Positions 11,480 to 23,751 of a stretch of 64,000 bases of DNA are shown piece after piece (position 1 is the stretch's first letter; each line of letters starts with the position of its first letter). Source of the stretch: Adineta vaga. Taxonomy: Eukaryota; Rotifera. A program made the translations under genes and the position numbers. Location of the stretch: NCBI GenBank assembly GCA_021613535.1, contig CP075497.1, forward strand, positions 7,254,001-7,318,000, written 5' to 3'. Under the pieces are notes generated by a model, which was not told where the DNA came from, did no database searches, and was given only the letters and a program-made list of their open reading frames with translations.

Positions 11480-11599
11480 TCAAAAAAATAAATTTATTAT
11501 TTTCTGTTTTTGTTAATGTTTCATAGATCTGAATGATGAAAATATTTTTTTTGTATCTCCTATATATAGTCTTGACTCAATTTCTAGATAAATACTGAA

Positions 11600-11962
11600 A
11601 TGTCGTCGAACAATGCTGAAGACCAATCTGTTGATAATAGTAACGATGAAAAATCTCAAGAACAAAATGATTCATCCAATGATGACAATAAATCATCGGA
11701 TGATAATAGTGAATCTGGTGACAAACAAGATGCGTCTGAAAAAGATAAATCTAATGATAACAATGCATCTGAACAAAATCAAGAGGCATCTGATGATAAG
11801 AAGGATTCTCAAGAAGAGAAAGATGAACAAGATCAATCGAAGAAAAGTGCATCATCTGGTGGACATATGTCAACTGGACCTGAAAAATTTGTTGACGTAG
11901 GTGGTTCAGGTGGAGCAACAGTACAAAAAGCTCACGGTTATGAATCAATGGTTCATCATTGA
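11600..11962 (+). CDS. Acidic, low-complexity hydrophilic protein (120 aa)
   Basis: Single exon from an ATG 12 bases after TTTCTAG. The first 85 residues are almost only Ser, Asn, Asp, Glu, Gln and Lys, with no hydrophobic residues to build a core. The end differs: a Gly-rich GGSGGATVQ segment and a His-rich tail (HGYESMVHH). It should be disordered and heat-soluble. Such hydrophilins can protect against drying in bdelloids and tardigrades, but composition alone does not show that role; a nuclear histone-chaperone-like acidic protein is an alternative. Its codons are biased to AT like the neighbours, so there is no sign of recent transfer. The acceptor-like TTTCTAG and the 120-bp gap from the preceding gene suggest co-transcription and trans-splicing. 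Confidence 0.6.
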   Translation: MSSNNAEDQSVDNSNDEKSQEQNDSSNDDNKSSDDNSESGDKQDASEKDKSNDNNASEQNQEASDDKKDSQEEKDEQDQSKKSASSGGHMSTGPEKFVDVGGSGGATVQKAHGYESMVHH

Positions 11963-14900
11963 ATATAAATTGCAATATATAAACATTTCAATATAATCCA
12001 GCTTCTTTCAATTCAACAGATATGTAATATGAGCTTATCGTTAGGTTTTCTATTTTTATTACTAATGGCTAATAATTTTTGATTCAAATTTTTTAACAAT
12101 AAATTAACGATTGTTTTTCGTATTTTTACAAAGTTTATTGATTGCCTATGAAGATACCTTGAATTGTACATATTCTTCAAAAATGACTTCACTATTCATC
12201 TCTACTTCCTTGAAGCATGGTGTTAGCAAACGAAGTTTCTCAACATCGAATAATATATGACGAAGTCTGTCTGATGTCCTTCAGAACTTGATGTGTTTTT
12301 AATTATTAATCAATAAATAATAACAACAATTAACAAATATAAATTCTTTCACATGGTCATTGCTATTCTAGTAGAATAAATCGATTGTATTTTGATAATA
12401 GCAAAATAACATTTAAAGATTCTCTATTACATAGAAAGAGTTTACAAAATATTCTCAATATAAAAAACAAGCAAGATTAATATCGATATCTGTTCTTGCA
12501 TAAAGTCGTATTTTCTACTAAACCATAGACGTGTTGAAAAGAAATGTCATATACTACTTGTTTCGTTGATTAATTAGCTGAGTATACATACAATAACAAA
12601 GAGAAAAGTAATGAAAAAAACATTATTTATATTTCAGTCAGATGATCAGTATTGTTTATTCTTGTCAGTTTTTCATCGTTGAGTAGTGCATGAATGATAT
12701 AGAATCGAGGACTAATGATATTCTACAGCTGTTACTTCAAAGATTTTATTAACTCCGAAAGAGAGACTCAATTCATTTTATGGAGCTTGAAATGAAGTGT
12801 TAACTGCTTGAAACTTCAATATTATTTTGATAACAATAGATAAATGATATCTGATATAGTTCGCTTATTTGTTTATAATGAAAGAAAAAAAGAATAAGTG
12901 CAGACAATCCGACACGCGCACAATTGTAGCTATATACACAATAGATGAAGACGAAAAAAAACCGATATGACGTTATACAAAAAACCTTGTTTTGAAGAGT
13001 AGAAAAGAAGTGAATAGTCTATTCATTTTTAATACTTTTCAGAAGCACACATTAATATATAAAACAAACTACTTTTTTTTTCAAAAAGCTTGGTAAGTAA
13101 AAGAGCAGTACTTCACATTCGCATCAATAATTCTTCGTCTATTCTTTCAACAATGTCTCAATGTAAGAAATACTTGCGAACAAATTGAAAACTAACCTTG
13201 AATTTAGGTTTATTTCAAGTATTTCACTTAAAAAAGAATTTGATTTTCATCTCTCATAGAAACAAAAGTTGTTGTTGTACATCTTCTTAAATCATAGAAT
13301 AAGATAATAGTTGAATAAAAAAAAGAAAGTCGCATGTTTAACTCATATATTTAAAGATTATCAGGTAGCAGCGTAGAAGAATAAATATAGATCTTTATTT
13401 GAGAGACCTCTCAAATTTCTTTTTCTTATTTGAAAATATAATCTGGAAATTAAATACATAAAAGATGATCTTTTAAGATCGTTTACTCAAGAGAGAAAAG
13501 TCCAAATATTTTGACATTGAAAAAATGCGAACAGACTCATATCATTCGTCTTCGTTTATGACTTTTGGGCTGTTTTCATTGATAGACATTCTTTATTCAG
13601 TTATGTTATTGTTTTTCTGACAACGACTCAATGCTTCATTAGTCCTTGTCTTTTTTTTCTTCTCTTGATCATAACTAAGAAATTTTACCGATCAAACAAC
13701 TACGACATCATCATCGCCTTTTTTTCTCGATTGGATTGTTTGGAAAGTAAAACGATATTATTTGCATAAAATTTACCGTTGGATTTAATCAACCGTAACA
13801 TTTTAATAGTCGAATATATTCTAATTGAAAAACAAACGATGCTTCACACCGAATTTGTATATCATTTCGTGTAAGTACAGTATTCGAAGAGAAAAAAACT
13901 TCAATAAACCGAAGTTTTTTCTTTTCAATCAAGTTTTTTTTTAACTATCATTGGTTTTATGTCGACTATAATATTCTGTGTAAGCAGTATAATATATGTA
14001 TTTTTATCCTTGTATGATAAAATAAAAATAATAAATGTGTCGCTCGCACATAACGACACGTGTGTGTATGCTTTCTAATCACCTATCATTAATATCGACG
14101 ACATATATACTTAGTTATTATCACAAGTAATCATTCAATTTCAAGAATATTCTGTTAAATTAACAGAAATTAGAAAATAAACGTATCTGTATCGATATAT
14201 ATATATATATATATATTTATAAACAAGTCTATTAATCATTGAAACATGTGTCGATAACTCTATATAACTATTTTGAATTCTCAGTAGGGTTCTTTCTTTT
14301 CGCCGTCATCAAATACTCATATTGAGATGATAATGTTTTGTCTGTTGTTGGTCTTTTTTACTGTTATTACTAATCTTGAATAGGGATGCGTCCGATACGA
14401 ATATCATCAATGTTGTTATTGATGTTATTTTTCTTCGTGTCTCATCTAAGACAATAAAAAAAAGAGAAAAGAATGAATATATCTACACGGAATGTCAAAT
14501 ATTTGCACATATGATCATCATCCTTTTCTTCTTACTTGATTTTGAGATATCCCACCTACATTTTATATACTTAGGCAAAAATAAGGGAGAAAGAGAGAAA
14601 GAATATATCTATTAATACCTTGTAAGACATGTTTGTCTGTATTCATTTTTCTCATATATTTATATGATATTGTGATGACATATAGTCAAAATATTTTTTC
14701 AATGAAATCAGTATTTTTATTGATTCTCTTTTCTCCTGATATAAACAGAATTTTATATGACTAACCATTTATGACTTGTATTCTTTGTGATAAATAAAAA
14801 TATTTATGTCTGGTTTCTTTTATCTTCATACATAGATTCGTATTCTTGTAAATGTAATGTAAAGATGTGTTTTTTCTTCTTCTTTTTTCGAGGAGTTTTG

Positions 14901-15255
14901 TTTGTTCTAGAATATGTCAAAGATCTCTAGCAATCGGAGTCTAGTGAACTTTAGAATATTATTTTTTTATGCTTCCTATCTCTAAATACAAACATGTGCA
15001 TACATATGGCTTCGTTTTTTGAATATCTTAAAGGCTTAATAAGAATGATGATGCGATCAATGTTGAATAGCAATGAGTATTTTTAACTATGTTGAATAAA
15101 ATAATTTTTATTAAGAATTGAAATAACATGTCAATTTTTGAGAAAATGTCAAAGAAAAATAATATGTTAAGTGTTTTTGAATAGTTTTTCTTTTCGAATG
15201 GATAAAAAGACTTAAGTGAAAATTCAAGTGGAATGTAAGACGTTCTTTCTTCTTT
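11963..15255. other. Long intergenic stretch, no gene seen
   Basis: About 3.3 kb with no supported coding exon. An AT dinucleotide microsatellite lies near 14195-14216. Several short frames (for example 14376-14615) are Lys/Ile-rich and unsupported. The region is not internally repetitive at a level visible by eye. Confidence 0.5.
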
Positions 15256-15262
15256 TTCTCGC

Positions 15263-15805
15263 GTATAAAAAGGCTCACATAGACATACTTCGCATCACCT
15301 TTCTTTTTTGTAATCAATCGAATAAATCTTTTCTAAGTGATCTTACATTGTTCACGAAATCTGCTGAAAAATAATTCTCTTCAGGTAATTGACATAACCT
15401 TGTTAGTTAAAAAAAATCTTTGAAAGTTATTGATTTTTCAAGGTAAAAGTAAGTTTTGAACAAAAAGAAAAACCCTGAAATAATTCGTTTTTTTTCGTCG
15501 TCTCTTTTTTCTTCTTCATATTCTCAGTTTTGGTACAGACATTCTTTCTTTTCTTGTTTGTTCTATATTCCACACACATCATATACAGACACATATACTT
15601 CTCTTTCTCTCATATTCTCTCTTTATTTCAGGTCGACCTTAACTGAAGCGGCTTGATGGTGTCGACGAATGAGTCAACAATATTGATGATGTTCTTCATC
15701 ACCATCATTCATACTAGTCGCTATTTATATCATCAAGAATTTCTCTTCTCATCATCCATCCATTACTAATAATTAAGACTATACATATATGATTTAAGTA
15801 ATATA
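15263..15805 (+). promoter_or_regulatory. Likely CRIM1 promoter and 5' UTR intron
   Basis: A strong TATA consensus, TATAAAAAGG, lies at 15264-15273. A good donor (CAG/GTAATT, 15384) and a pyrimidine-rich acceptor (CTTTATTTCAG ending 15631) could remove a 5' UTR intron and join a leader to the exon that carries the CRIM1 ATG at 15806. This is inferred from signals only; a spliced-leader acceptor at 15631 is an alternative reading. Confidence 0.45.
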
Positions 15806-18800
15806 ATGTTCTTCGGGCGGTTTTTGCTCGTTATTGTTTTCCTCTCGACATTCATCAGTACTGTTAATACTACCAATCAATTAGATAATGATCAGCAACG
15901 ATCTTCATTAGATCAATCTTTGTCATCAATAAACAATAAGAATGAATGTCAAACATCATGTTCAATTGATTATTGTTTACAATATCAATCATTAAATAAA
16001 AATTGTTCCAAATTCATTCGTGATCAATGTGATTGTTGTACTGTTTGTTTACGTACAGAACATCAAGTATGTGGTGGTCATTTAAATGTTTATGGTCTAT
16101 GTGAACAAGATTTATTATGTTATAAATCCAATAAAACTTCAAATAATCTCAGTGAACAAACTGGTGTATGTATGAAAGGTAATACGAATGAGATCATTGA
16201 AATTACGTAAAGAAAGATTTCTTTTTTTTTCTTAGCATGTTTAAAATTCCGATGCTTATCTATAAATATTAATAATAAAACAATCTGTGAATGTTCTAAT
16301 CGACGTATACCGTGCGAGATAAATACGGATGAACAAAATTTAAATGATGATAGTAAGATGACATATCATACTTGTGAACAAGAATCTGTATCTTATCAAA
16401 AACGAGAATTGAGTTGGTTTACGACCTACGATGGTAAATATAATTTTATTATAGGAAAGTTATTTATTATTATATCAATCATCATTATTTATATATATTC
16501 ATTCATGTTTCTTGTCGTCATATTAACACACATTATTCTTCTTTCTTGTTCGCTTTTTGTATCGAAGACGACCGATAAGTGTTATCGGATGTAGGTAGTA
16601 CTTCCCGTAAACATGACATGTTTATCCTTGAATTGCTTAGATGAATAGTGTGTGTATAACAAACTATCTACTCTTTGATTCTGATTGACAAACATAAAAG
16701 GTCAAACATCTGTCTGTATCGCCATTACAAGAGTAAAAAACGAGAAGTTATTATCGTTTAATTGAACAACTGTCCTACATAGATAGATATCGAAGTTGTC
16801 CCATTATTAGATATCATAGTGAGAGGTTTTTGTAGATTTAGCTGTTATGTATGTATATCAAATGACGAACGAAAGATCATTAATGTCAAGCTAATCAATT
16901 GTTAAATTTTGTCAACTTTTAATGAATATAATTCTATTTTGTGTTGGCTAGACAAATGACAAAGACAAGAGAAACAGACATATGGTATTGATCAAGATAG
17001 AACATTTGTTTCTGACCTTTTGATAGTTAAGTTTGTATACATATGTCGAACTCTCTTAATGAAACATTAAGATTCTTCTGGCAACAGATCAACTGAACTG
17101 AAAACTTGAATAATGATAATGTCAGTTTTTTCATTGATATGTGTTATAAAACAGAACCATATATCTATATATAGCTTCTTTTCTACCAAGAATTCTATGC
17201 ACGTATGAATAAATCATCTGAGAACTGTATCATTCAACTCTGTTTCTTTTCAGCTTGAGGTGTAATGTGAGATAAGCCATGAAAATAGACATATACATAG
17301 CAACGACAGATTTGTCAAGAATTTTGTTCTGTATCAATGTATACGATATAAAAAAATGAAAGTCATTAATATTATTGTTTCTTTTCTCAATTATATAATC
17401 ATCATTGAATGATTATGTCTATAATGATATTAAAAAAAAAGATTTCATTTAGATAATGAAGATGATATTGATTGTTCAACTATTGTTTGCCACACTACTT
17501 CCATCAATCCATCGCATTGTCCACCAGATAGTTATTTTCTTGAAGATCGTACATCAATCGTACGAGTTTCATCATCATCATCTTCATCAAAGAATCTTTC
17601 AACAGTCTGTTGTGAACCTCGAGGACAATGTGTTTGTTCATCATGTCCAAAAACGACCTGTGGAGAAAATGCCATTATACAAATCTATCGAACAGGCAAT
17701 CCAAATCTTCCCGGACAATGCTGTGATCAATATACTTGCATTAAGAGTAGGTGAGATTTAGGGAAATGTAATAAACTATTAGTTAAGAAAATCCTTTGCT
17801 TTTATATTTCAATCTAGATTCAAAACAATGTCATCATGATAAGAAAATCTATAGTGAAAATGAAACATGGTCAATTGATCATTGTACAACATGTATATGT
17901 CGTGATGGATTCGTTGATTGTACTATGATACAATGTCCAACTTATACACATTGTGGTTATATGTATAAACCAGAAAATGAATGTTGTCCTAAATGTGGTG
18001 GTTAGTTAAATCAAGATATCGTTTATGACTTTATTTTTTTTTAATGTTTAGGTTGTTTGAATGATCGTTTTCATGTTCAACATATGAATTCGACTTGGAT
18101 GGAATCCAATGGTTGTATGAGATGTTGGTGTGAAAACGGACGATCACGTTGTTTTGCTGAAGGATGTATTGCTCCACCTTGTGACAATCCACGTCAAATA
18201 GAGAATGTCTGTTGTCCAGTATGTGATGATGCTGATGTTGATGATCATAATAATGTATATCCTGCCACATCAACACTAACAACAACAAATACATGTCCTC
18301 AACTTGAAAAATGTTCATTAATATGTGAACATGGTTTAGCTAAAGATGCACAAGGTTGTTTCATCTGTGCTTGTTCTACAATGGCATGTCCAGCACCTCT
18401 ATGTACATTTAAAATTGATCGAGCAGCGAAACAATATTGTGCATGTACGTCACCAACGGGTCTCAATTGCGGTGAATTGAATTGTGCGAAACATTGCCCG
18501 TATAATTATACAATCAATAAAGAAACAGGTTGTCCTATGTGTGAATGCAATTCATGTCCGGTATTAGCTTGTACAAAAAATTGTACTTATGGATTGAAAC
18601 GAAATGAAATTGGTTGTCCAATATGTGTTTGTGGAAGTAATATTACTATGCATAACAATACGAAACCAACTGATTTGATAATACATTCATGGCCACGACA
18701 ATGTCTTTCAGGACAATTTTCTTATTCCAATGGTGAAATTTGGTTTGATGGCTGTCGTCAATGTTTATGCCATCGAGGAGAACCCTTGTGTGCACTTATA

Positions 18801-20277
18801 TCATGTCCAACTCCTAAATGTTCGAAGCCTATTATTTTACCTAATCAATGTTGTCCTACATGTCCAGGTAATTTTTATTCATAAAAATGATCCTCTTAAT
18901 AGTCGATATTTGCTTTCTTTTATATAGAAATTCCTATGTTGCCTCAACCTATACCATCATCACAAGTATGTTATGCCAGTCAATATGTGACTGGTGAAGA
19001 ACTTGAATTTGATAAATGTACAAAATGTATATGTTTACATAACATCGCATTCTGTAGTATATCATTATGTCCTCCACTTCATTGTTCATCTCCAGTCTAT
19101 GATTCATCTTTATGTTGTCCCATATGTCCACCAACATCATCTGAATCAATATCTTCAACTGAATTAGCAACGATAGATGACGATGTTTGTATACTTGATA
19201 ATGGAATAATAAAACGTGCAGGTGAATTATGGAAACATGATGATTGTAAATCATGTCTTTGTCCACGTGGTGGTAATGGACATGTGGAATGTTTTTCACA
19301 AACCTGTGAACGAAATTTACCATGTTCAAATCCAGTTTTAAAAAAAGGACAATGTTGTCCATTTTGTCTTCCACATACGGCTGCTATTGCTGTATGTATT
19401 TTCAATTATGTTCAATACCGTTCAGGTGAACATTGGAATGTAAGTAAACGATTTCTTCTTGATGGTTTTTCTCTCATATCTCACGAAATATAAAATTCAT
19501 CTTTGTTTTTTAGGTCAGCGAATGTCATCGTTGTGAATGTTTATACGGTACAATTGTCTGTCATCAACATCAATGTCCTTCATTATCTTGTGTACATACA
19601 GTTACATTATCAGGTCATTGTTGTCCTATCTGCCGTGATCAATTATCATTTCTAAACGAACAGAATAAATGTACGTATGGAATAAAACGAAACTATTAAA
19701 ATATTGTTCTCTTTTTTCTTATATTTTAGTTCCTATAACTCAATCTCGTTTTGGTATAACAATTATTATCTCATTTTCCATACTGATCCTTATTCTTATC
19801 CTAATTATTATGATTCTTATTTTTATCCTATTACGTGGCGCACATCGAACTCTAGCAGCTACCAATCAATTACCCACAATTCATCATCGTTCACCAAAAA
19901 ATTCTCATCATCCGCCAGGAATGAATTCTAAACCATCGAGTTTTTATGCACATGTAAAATATGATTTAATGTCCATATCAAATGACAAGCACAATGCTAA
20001 ACAAGGTTTATCATCATTGGAACAAACATCCACACATTCAATGATTGGAACAAATACAACGACGACAACAACAGGTACAAGTTCATTAAATCATGAACTA
20101 GAACCTGGAACATGGACTGAATATGATATGATGTTACATGGTAGTGTTAGCAGTAGTAATGATGGTGATGTAGATCATGATATAAGTAGTAGTGACATTG
20201 ATGAATCTCATCGACAACGATTATCTCAACCTCAAATTCAACTAGTTTCTGGACCTCCTACTATAATCTATGTTTAA
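15806..20277 (+). CDS. CRIM1: CRIM1-like cysteine-rich transmembrane BMP regulator (1026 aa)
   Basis: Type I membrane protein; CRIM1 binds BMP-family ligands through its VWC repeats and tunes their processing and delivery. Eight exons (15806-16178, 16236-16433, 17453-17746, 17818-18000, 18052-18867, 18928-19439, 19514-19670, 19730-20277) sum to 3081 nt in frame. The order of parts matches CRIM1: signal peptide (residues 1-22), an IGFBP-like Cys-rich domain (about 48-125), Cys-rich and VWC modules, antistasin-like repeats (for example CPAPLCTF, CPYNYTINKETGCPMCEC, CTYGLKRNEIGCPICVCG), more VWC repeats each ending CCPxC, one membrane helix (about residues 855-880) and a cytoplasmic Ser/Thr/His-rich tail. 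Human CRIM1 is 1036 aa. Intron 2 is about 1.0 kb, roughly twenty times the local norm, and may hold regulatory sequence. Confidence 0.92.
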
Positions 20278-21779
20278 CTCTTCTTGTAAAATATTCGTCT
20301 TACTTCGAAGTAGAGATAATGAATTTTTGTTTTTCTTCTTCTGTAAATAGAATCTCTTCTTTGTTCTCAGATAGAACTGGCGATTTTTATTTTATTTGTA
20401 TCATAAAAAAAACAACATTTGAGAGAAAAAATGTGTGTTTGTAAGCATTCTGTGGCAGCTTTTTTTAACCTTTCTACACTCATGTATTGAAATAAACGTA
20501 AAATTGAAATTCTTATTAATTTATATTTCATTAAAGAATGGATTCTGAAAGTCTTGTCACATGGTGTGATACTTGAACGTGGTTGTTTTTCTCCACAAAA
20601 AATATAATTGAATGTTGTCTTACGAAGAAAACTTTAAGAGAAGAACAAAAAGATTAAAAAAATAATAAACAGGTACAGCGAATGCATATACGAAAGATTT
20701 AATGAAATTACTTTGTTTCGATGAAATCTATTCTAATAGGATCAAGTACTTATGTTTCTGGAATATTTCTTTGACTAACTCGTATTCATTTAGTGACCAT
20801 TTTCTGATTTTTAAATGAAATCAAGTCAACACTATATCAGCTGGTACACATAACCTGGTACTTCAGTGGCATAAGTTCGAAATTAACACATTGACAGAAG
20901 TATCTTTGTGTAAAACAATTAGCTTCTAATAGTTTGTTGTCTACCTTGGCGGTGATCTACAAAACTATTTTCGCGCAACGGTTTAGGACTTAGTCATTCT
21001 GAATTTGTATGGCATTATATTCTATAAATGGTGACCGATAAATTAGCATAAAAATAGGATTGATTGGCTTATACTGATAAAACATAGTGCTAACAAAAAC
21101 GAATCTAATTGAATTATCCTTTGGATTGACATCAGCCCGATTATATTCTAAGGATACACAGGAGTCTTTATTTCATATAGTAGTATGATAGCACTGTTTT
21201 ACAAAATATTTTTATCACATATCTCATGTATAACTTGTGAGAAGACTAAACTCAATACTAAGAAATAAAAAATCAGCCGGATGAATTCATTCGATATACA
21301 TATTAAATCTTGCGAAATTGAAATAACAATCCAGTATAAAGGGCAGAGCCGAGATGGATGCGAGTATATATGTCTGTGAGTGTTTGTAGATCTGCATGAG
21401 CATGTGAGCATAGTTGAGTGTGAATGCAAATAAATATTGTACTCTTACACAGCCACCCATACTTATCTCATATCCTCAAGATTTATTTCTAGGAATAAAA
21501 CTTATTTATTGTTATTTTATATTTACTCTACTAGAGATAAATGATTATCATGTATGAAAATATTGTTAGACTAAGTATACAATATTAGAATTCGACGAAA
21601 TGATTGTACAGAGGTCAGTAGTAGTTTCTCTATTCATCAATGCTCGCTTGTTTGATTGGTATATTTCGGTCGAACGAGCTTCTTCACACATATCCATATG
21701 GTAAAGGTCTTTCTCTTTCAGTTAAGTCTACTAACTAATATAACACGATTATCCTTTTGCTACATCTACGTTGAAAAAC
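20278..21779. other. Intergenic: CRIM1 3' flank and SDR 5' flank
   Basis: Includes the CRIM1 3' UTR, with polyadenylation-like AATAAA motifs near 20491. No gene seen. The minus frame at 21199-21429 is Ser/His-rich but has no start context or homology. Confidence 0.5.
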
Positions 21780-23146
21780 ATGACTGAAGTAACAACGGTT
21801 CCGGTTTTGGTTCCAACACCTTCTACAGTTCCTCTTACTACTATGGAGAATTTATTTTCAATCACATATCAATTCTTTGATCAATATCGTTCATCTATTT
21901 TTCTTTTCACGGGAACAAGTATAATGCTTTGATCATCTCATATCAATCTTTAAATCACACTTTTTTGCTAGTGATGACAGCATGGTTATATAATAAATTC
22001 TGGATTAATCGAAAATTCTATCCAACTATGCAATTAATGCAAGGTAAAACTGTACTTATTACTGGCGGATATACAGGTATTGGATATGAAACAGCGAAAG
22101 ATCTTCTTCGACGAGGTTTGCTACGTTAATCATTGATTGTTATTTGACTAAACTCTCGTATTCTATAGGTGCTCGAGTAATAATTACTTGTCATGATCTC
22201 TACGAAGGTCGTCGAGCTATTCGACAACTCCGTGCAGAAACAGAATGCGAAGAAAAAAATCTCCATTTAATGGAATGTGATTTATGTTCTCTTGATTCTG
22301 TTCGTCAATTTGCTGAATTGTATAACAAAGAAGAAGAACGACTTGATGTATTTATTTGTAATTCAAATGTGATGTGGTCAAACGATGTTGTTACAAAACA
22401 TGGATTCAATACTATTATTCAAGCGAATTATCTCAGCCATTTTCTATTAACAAATCTTCTATTGAATAAATTAAAACAAAGTCGACCAAGTCGAATTATA
22501 AATGTTTCATCAAGTGCACATCAACGTTTGAATACTGAATGTGAAAATTATTTATATGTATTTTTTCGTTTATGTATTTAGTTGTTCAAAATATCGATTG
22601 GGTTGATGCCTTAACTCAATTTAAAACTAAATATGTATGGGATGCTTATCTGACATCGAAGGTATTTCAAATATTATCAGCATACAAGTTCAAACATGAT
22701 TTATTACCAAGTTAGTTGTGTTTAGGTTTTTTCTCTATTGAAGTTCTTCGTTTTTTTTCTTGTGTTTAGCTAACGAAGTCAATGTATTTGCAGTAAATCC
22801 AGGATGGGTTTGGACATCCGATCGTCTATCATTAATCAGAGCTCTTGGATTTTATCCATTTTTGATTATTTATCCCATTTTACGTTTATTTAAAATCGCT
22901 TTTGCACTTAAATATAAAACAGGTGCACGAACAGCAATTTATTGTGCTGTTGAACCTACATTAGAACATTCGAATCATCTCTATTTTGAGTAAATATCTT
23001 CAAGTGACGATCTGAAAAGTATAAACAGTAGTATTTTCTTCTATTTTAGTCGTTGTATGGTCGATTTACCATCATGGTTATGTACTGATGATGAATATGC
23101 TAAACAATTATGGAAGATAAGTTGTGAAGCAGTTCAACTTGAATAA
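21780..23146 (+). CDS. Short-chain dehydrogenase, retinol dehydrogenase/WWOX-type (366 aa)
   Basis: NAD(P)-dependent oxidoreductase probably anchored to a membrane, as in the RDH11-14 group acting on retinoids or lipid carbonyls. Six exons (21780-21918, 21972-22115, 22169-22540, 22582-22710, 22770-22989, 23050-23146) give 1101 nt in frame. A hydrophobic N-terminal segment (around residues 42-58) precedes the Rossmann start GKTVLITGGYTGIG. Then follow the Asp motif (MECDLCSLDSVRQF), a divergent NNAG region reading CNSN, the catalytic Ser block INVSSSAH, the active-site YLTSK and NPGWVWT. All catalytic residues (Ser, Tyr, Lys) are kept; the altered NNAG may change cofactor loop packing. Exon 3 must end at 22540, because the apparent longer frame reads into the intron. 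The substrate cannot be told from sequence. Confidence 0.85.
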
Positions 23147-23751
23147 TCTTTGATTGTATATATCAATCATCTAGTCCAGTTTTGTGTATCTGTATCTATT
23201 CAGGCAATTGTTATAAGTGTAATACTCGCAAAAGAAATAAATTTCATTTTTTTACAATTTGAATTTGTTATATCAATGAACAGTTCACAAATGAATCATC
23301 TAAACTTTTGATTTATGTCATTTCTTTTCTCGTAAAGAAAACTAATTTAGGTTTTTAACACGTTTTATACTCAACGAGAAATTTAATGATATTTTATTCA
23401 AGTATACTTTGTAGAAAGAAAATTATAGACTGAAAGAAACAAAAAACGATGAGATATTATTTAAAGACACACAAAAGCTTCATTTCATGACCTTAGATAT
23501 GTGATCATTTCGTTAACAAAAAAAACCTTCTCTCAGATCACCTGCCTGTTTTTTTCAATATCAATTTTCTATTTCTATTTAGTTTTTTGTTTCATTGATA
23601 AATAAAATAATATGATCCTTCAAATGTACACACGAAAAAAGAAGTGTTTTGTTCATATTCGATACTAAAATTGTCAAAGATTTTATTCCATTGATTCAAT
23701 CAAACATATTAAAAAAATAACTGAGAGATATAATAAAGATTCTTCTTTTAT
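23147..23751. other. Convergent 3' flanks of SDR and RASSF
   Basis: Two genes converge here. AATAAA-type signals are visible near 23239 (plus) and inferred on minus. Nothing else seen. Confidence 0.5.

Noticed and set aside
11613-11975. Alternative frames over the acidic protein on both strands
   Set aside because: Shadows caused by the repetitive AAT/GAT/TCA codons of the real frame.
14376-14615. 79-codon plus frame
   Set aside because: Ile/Lys-rich, no homology, no promoter or splice signal.
18031-19405. Several minus frames of 90-140 codons opposite CRIM1
   Set aside because: Antisense shadows of Cys- and Asn-rich coding exons.
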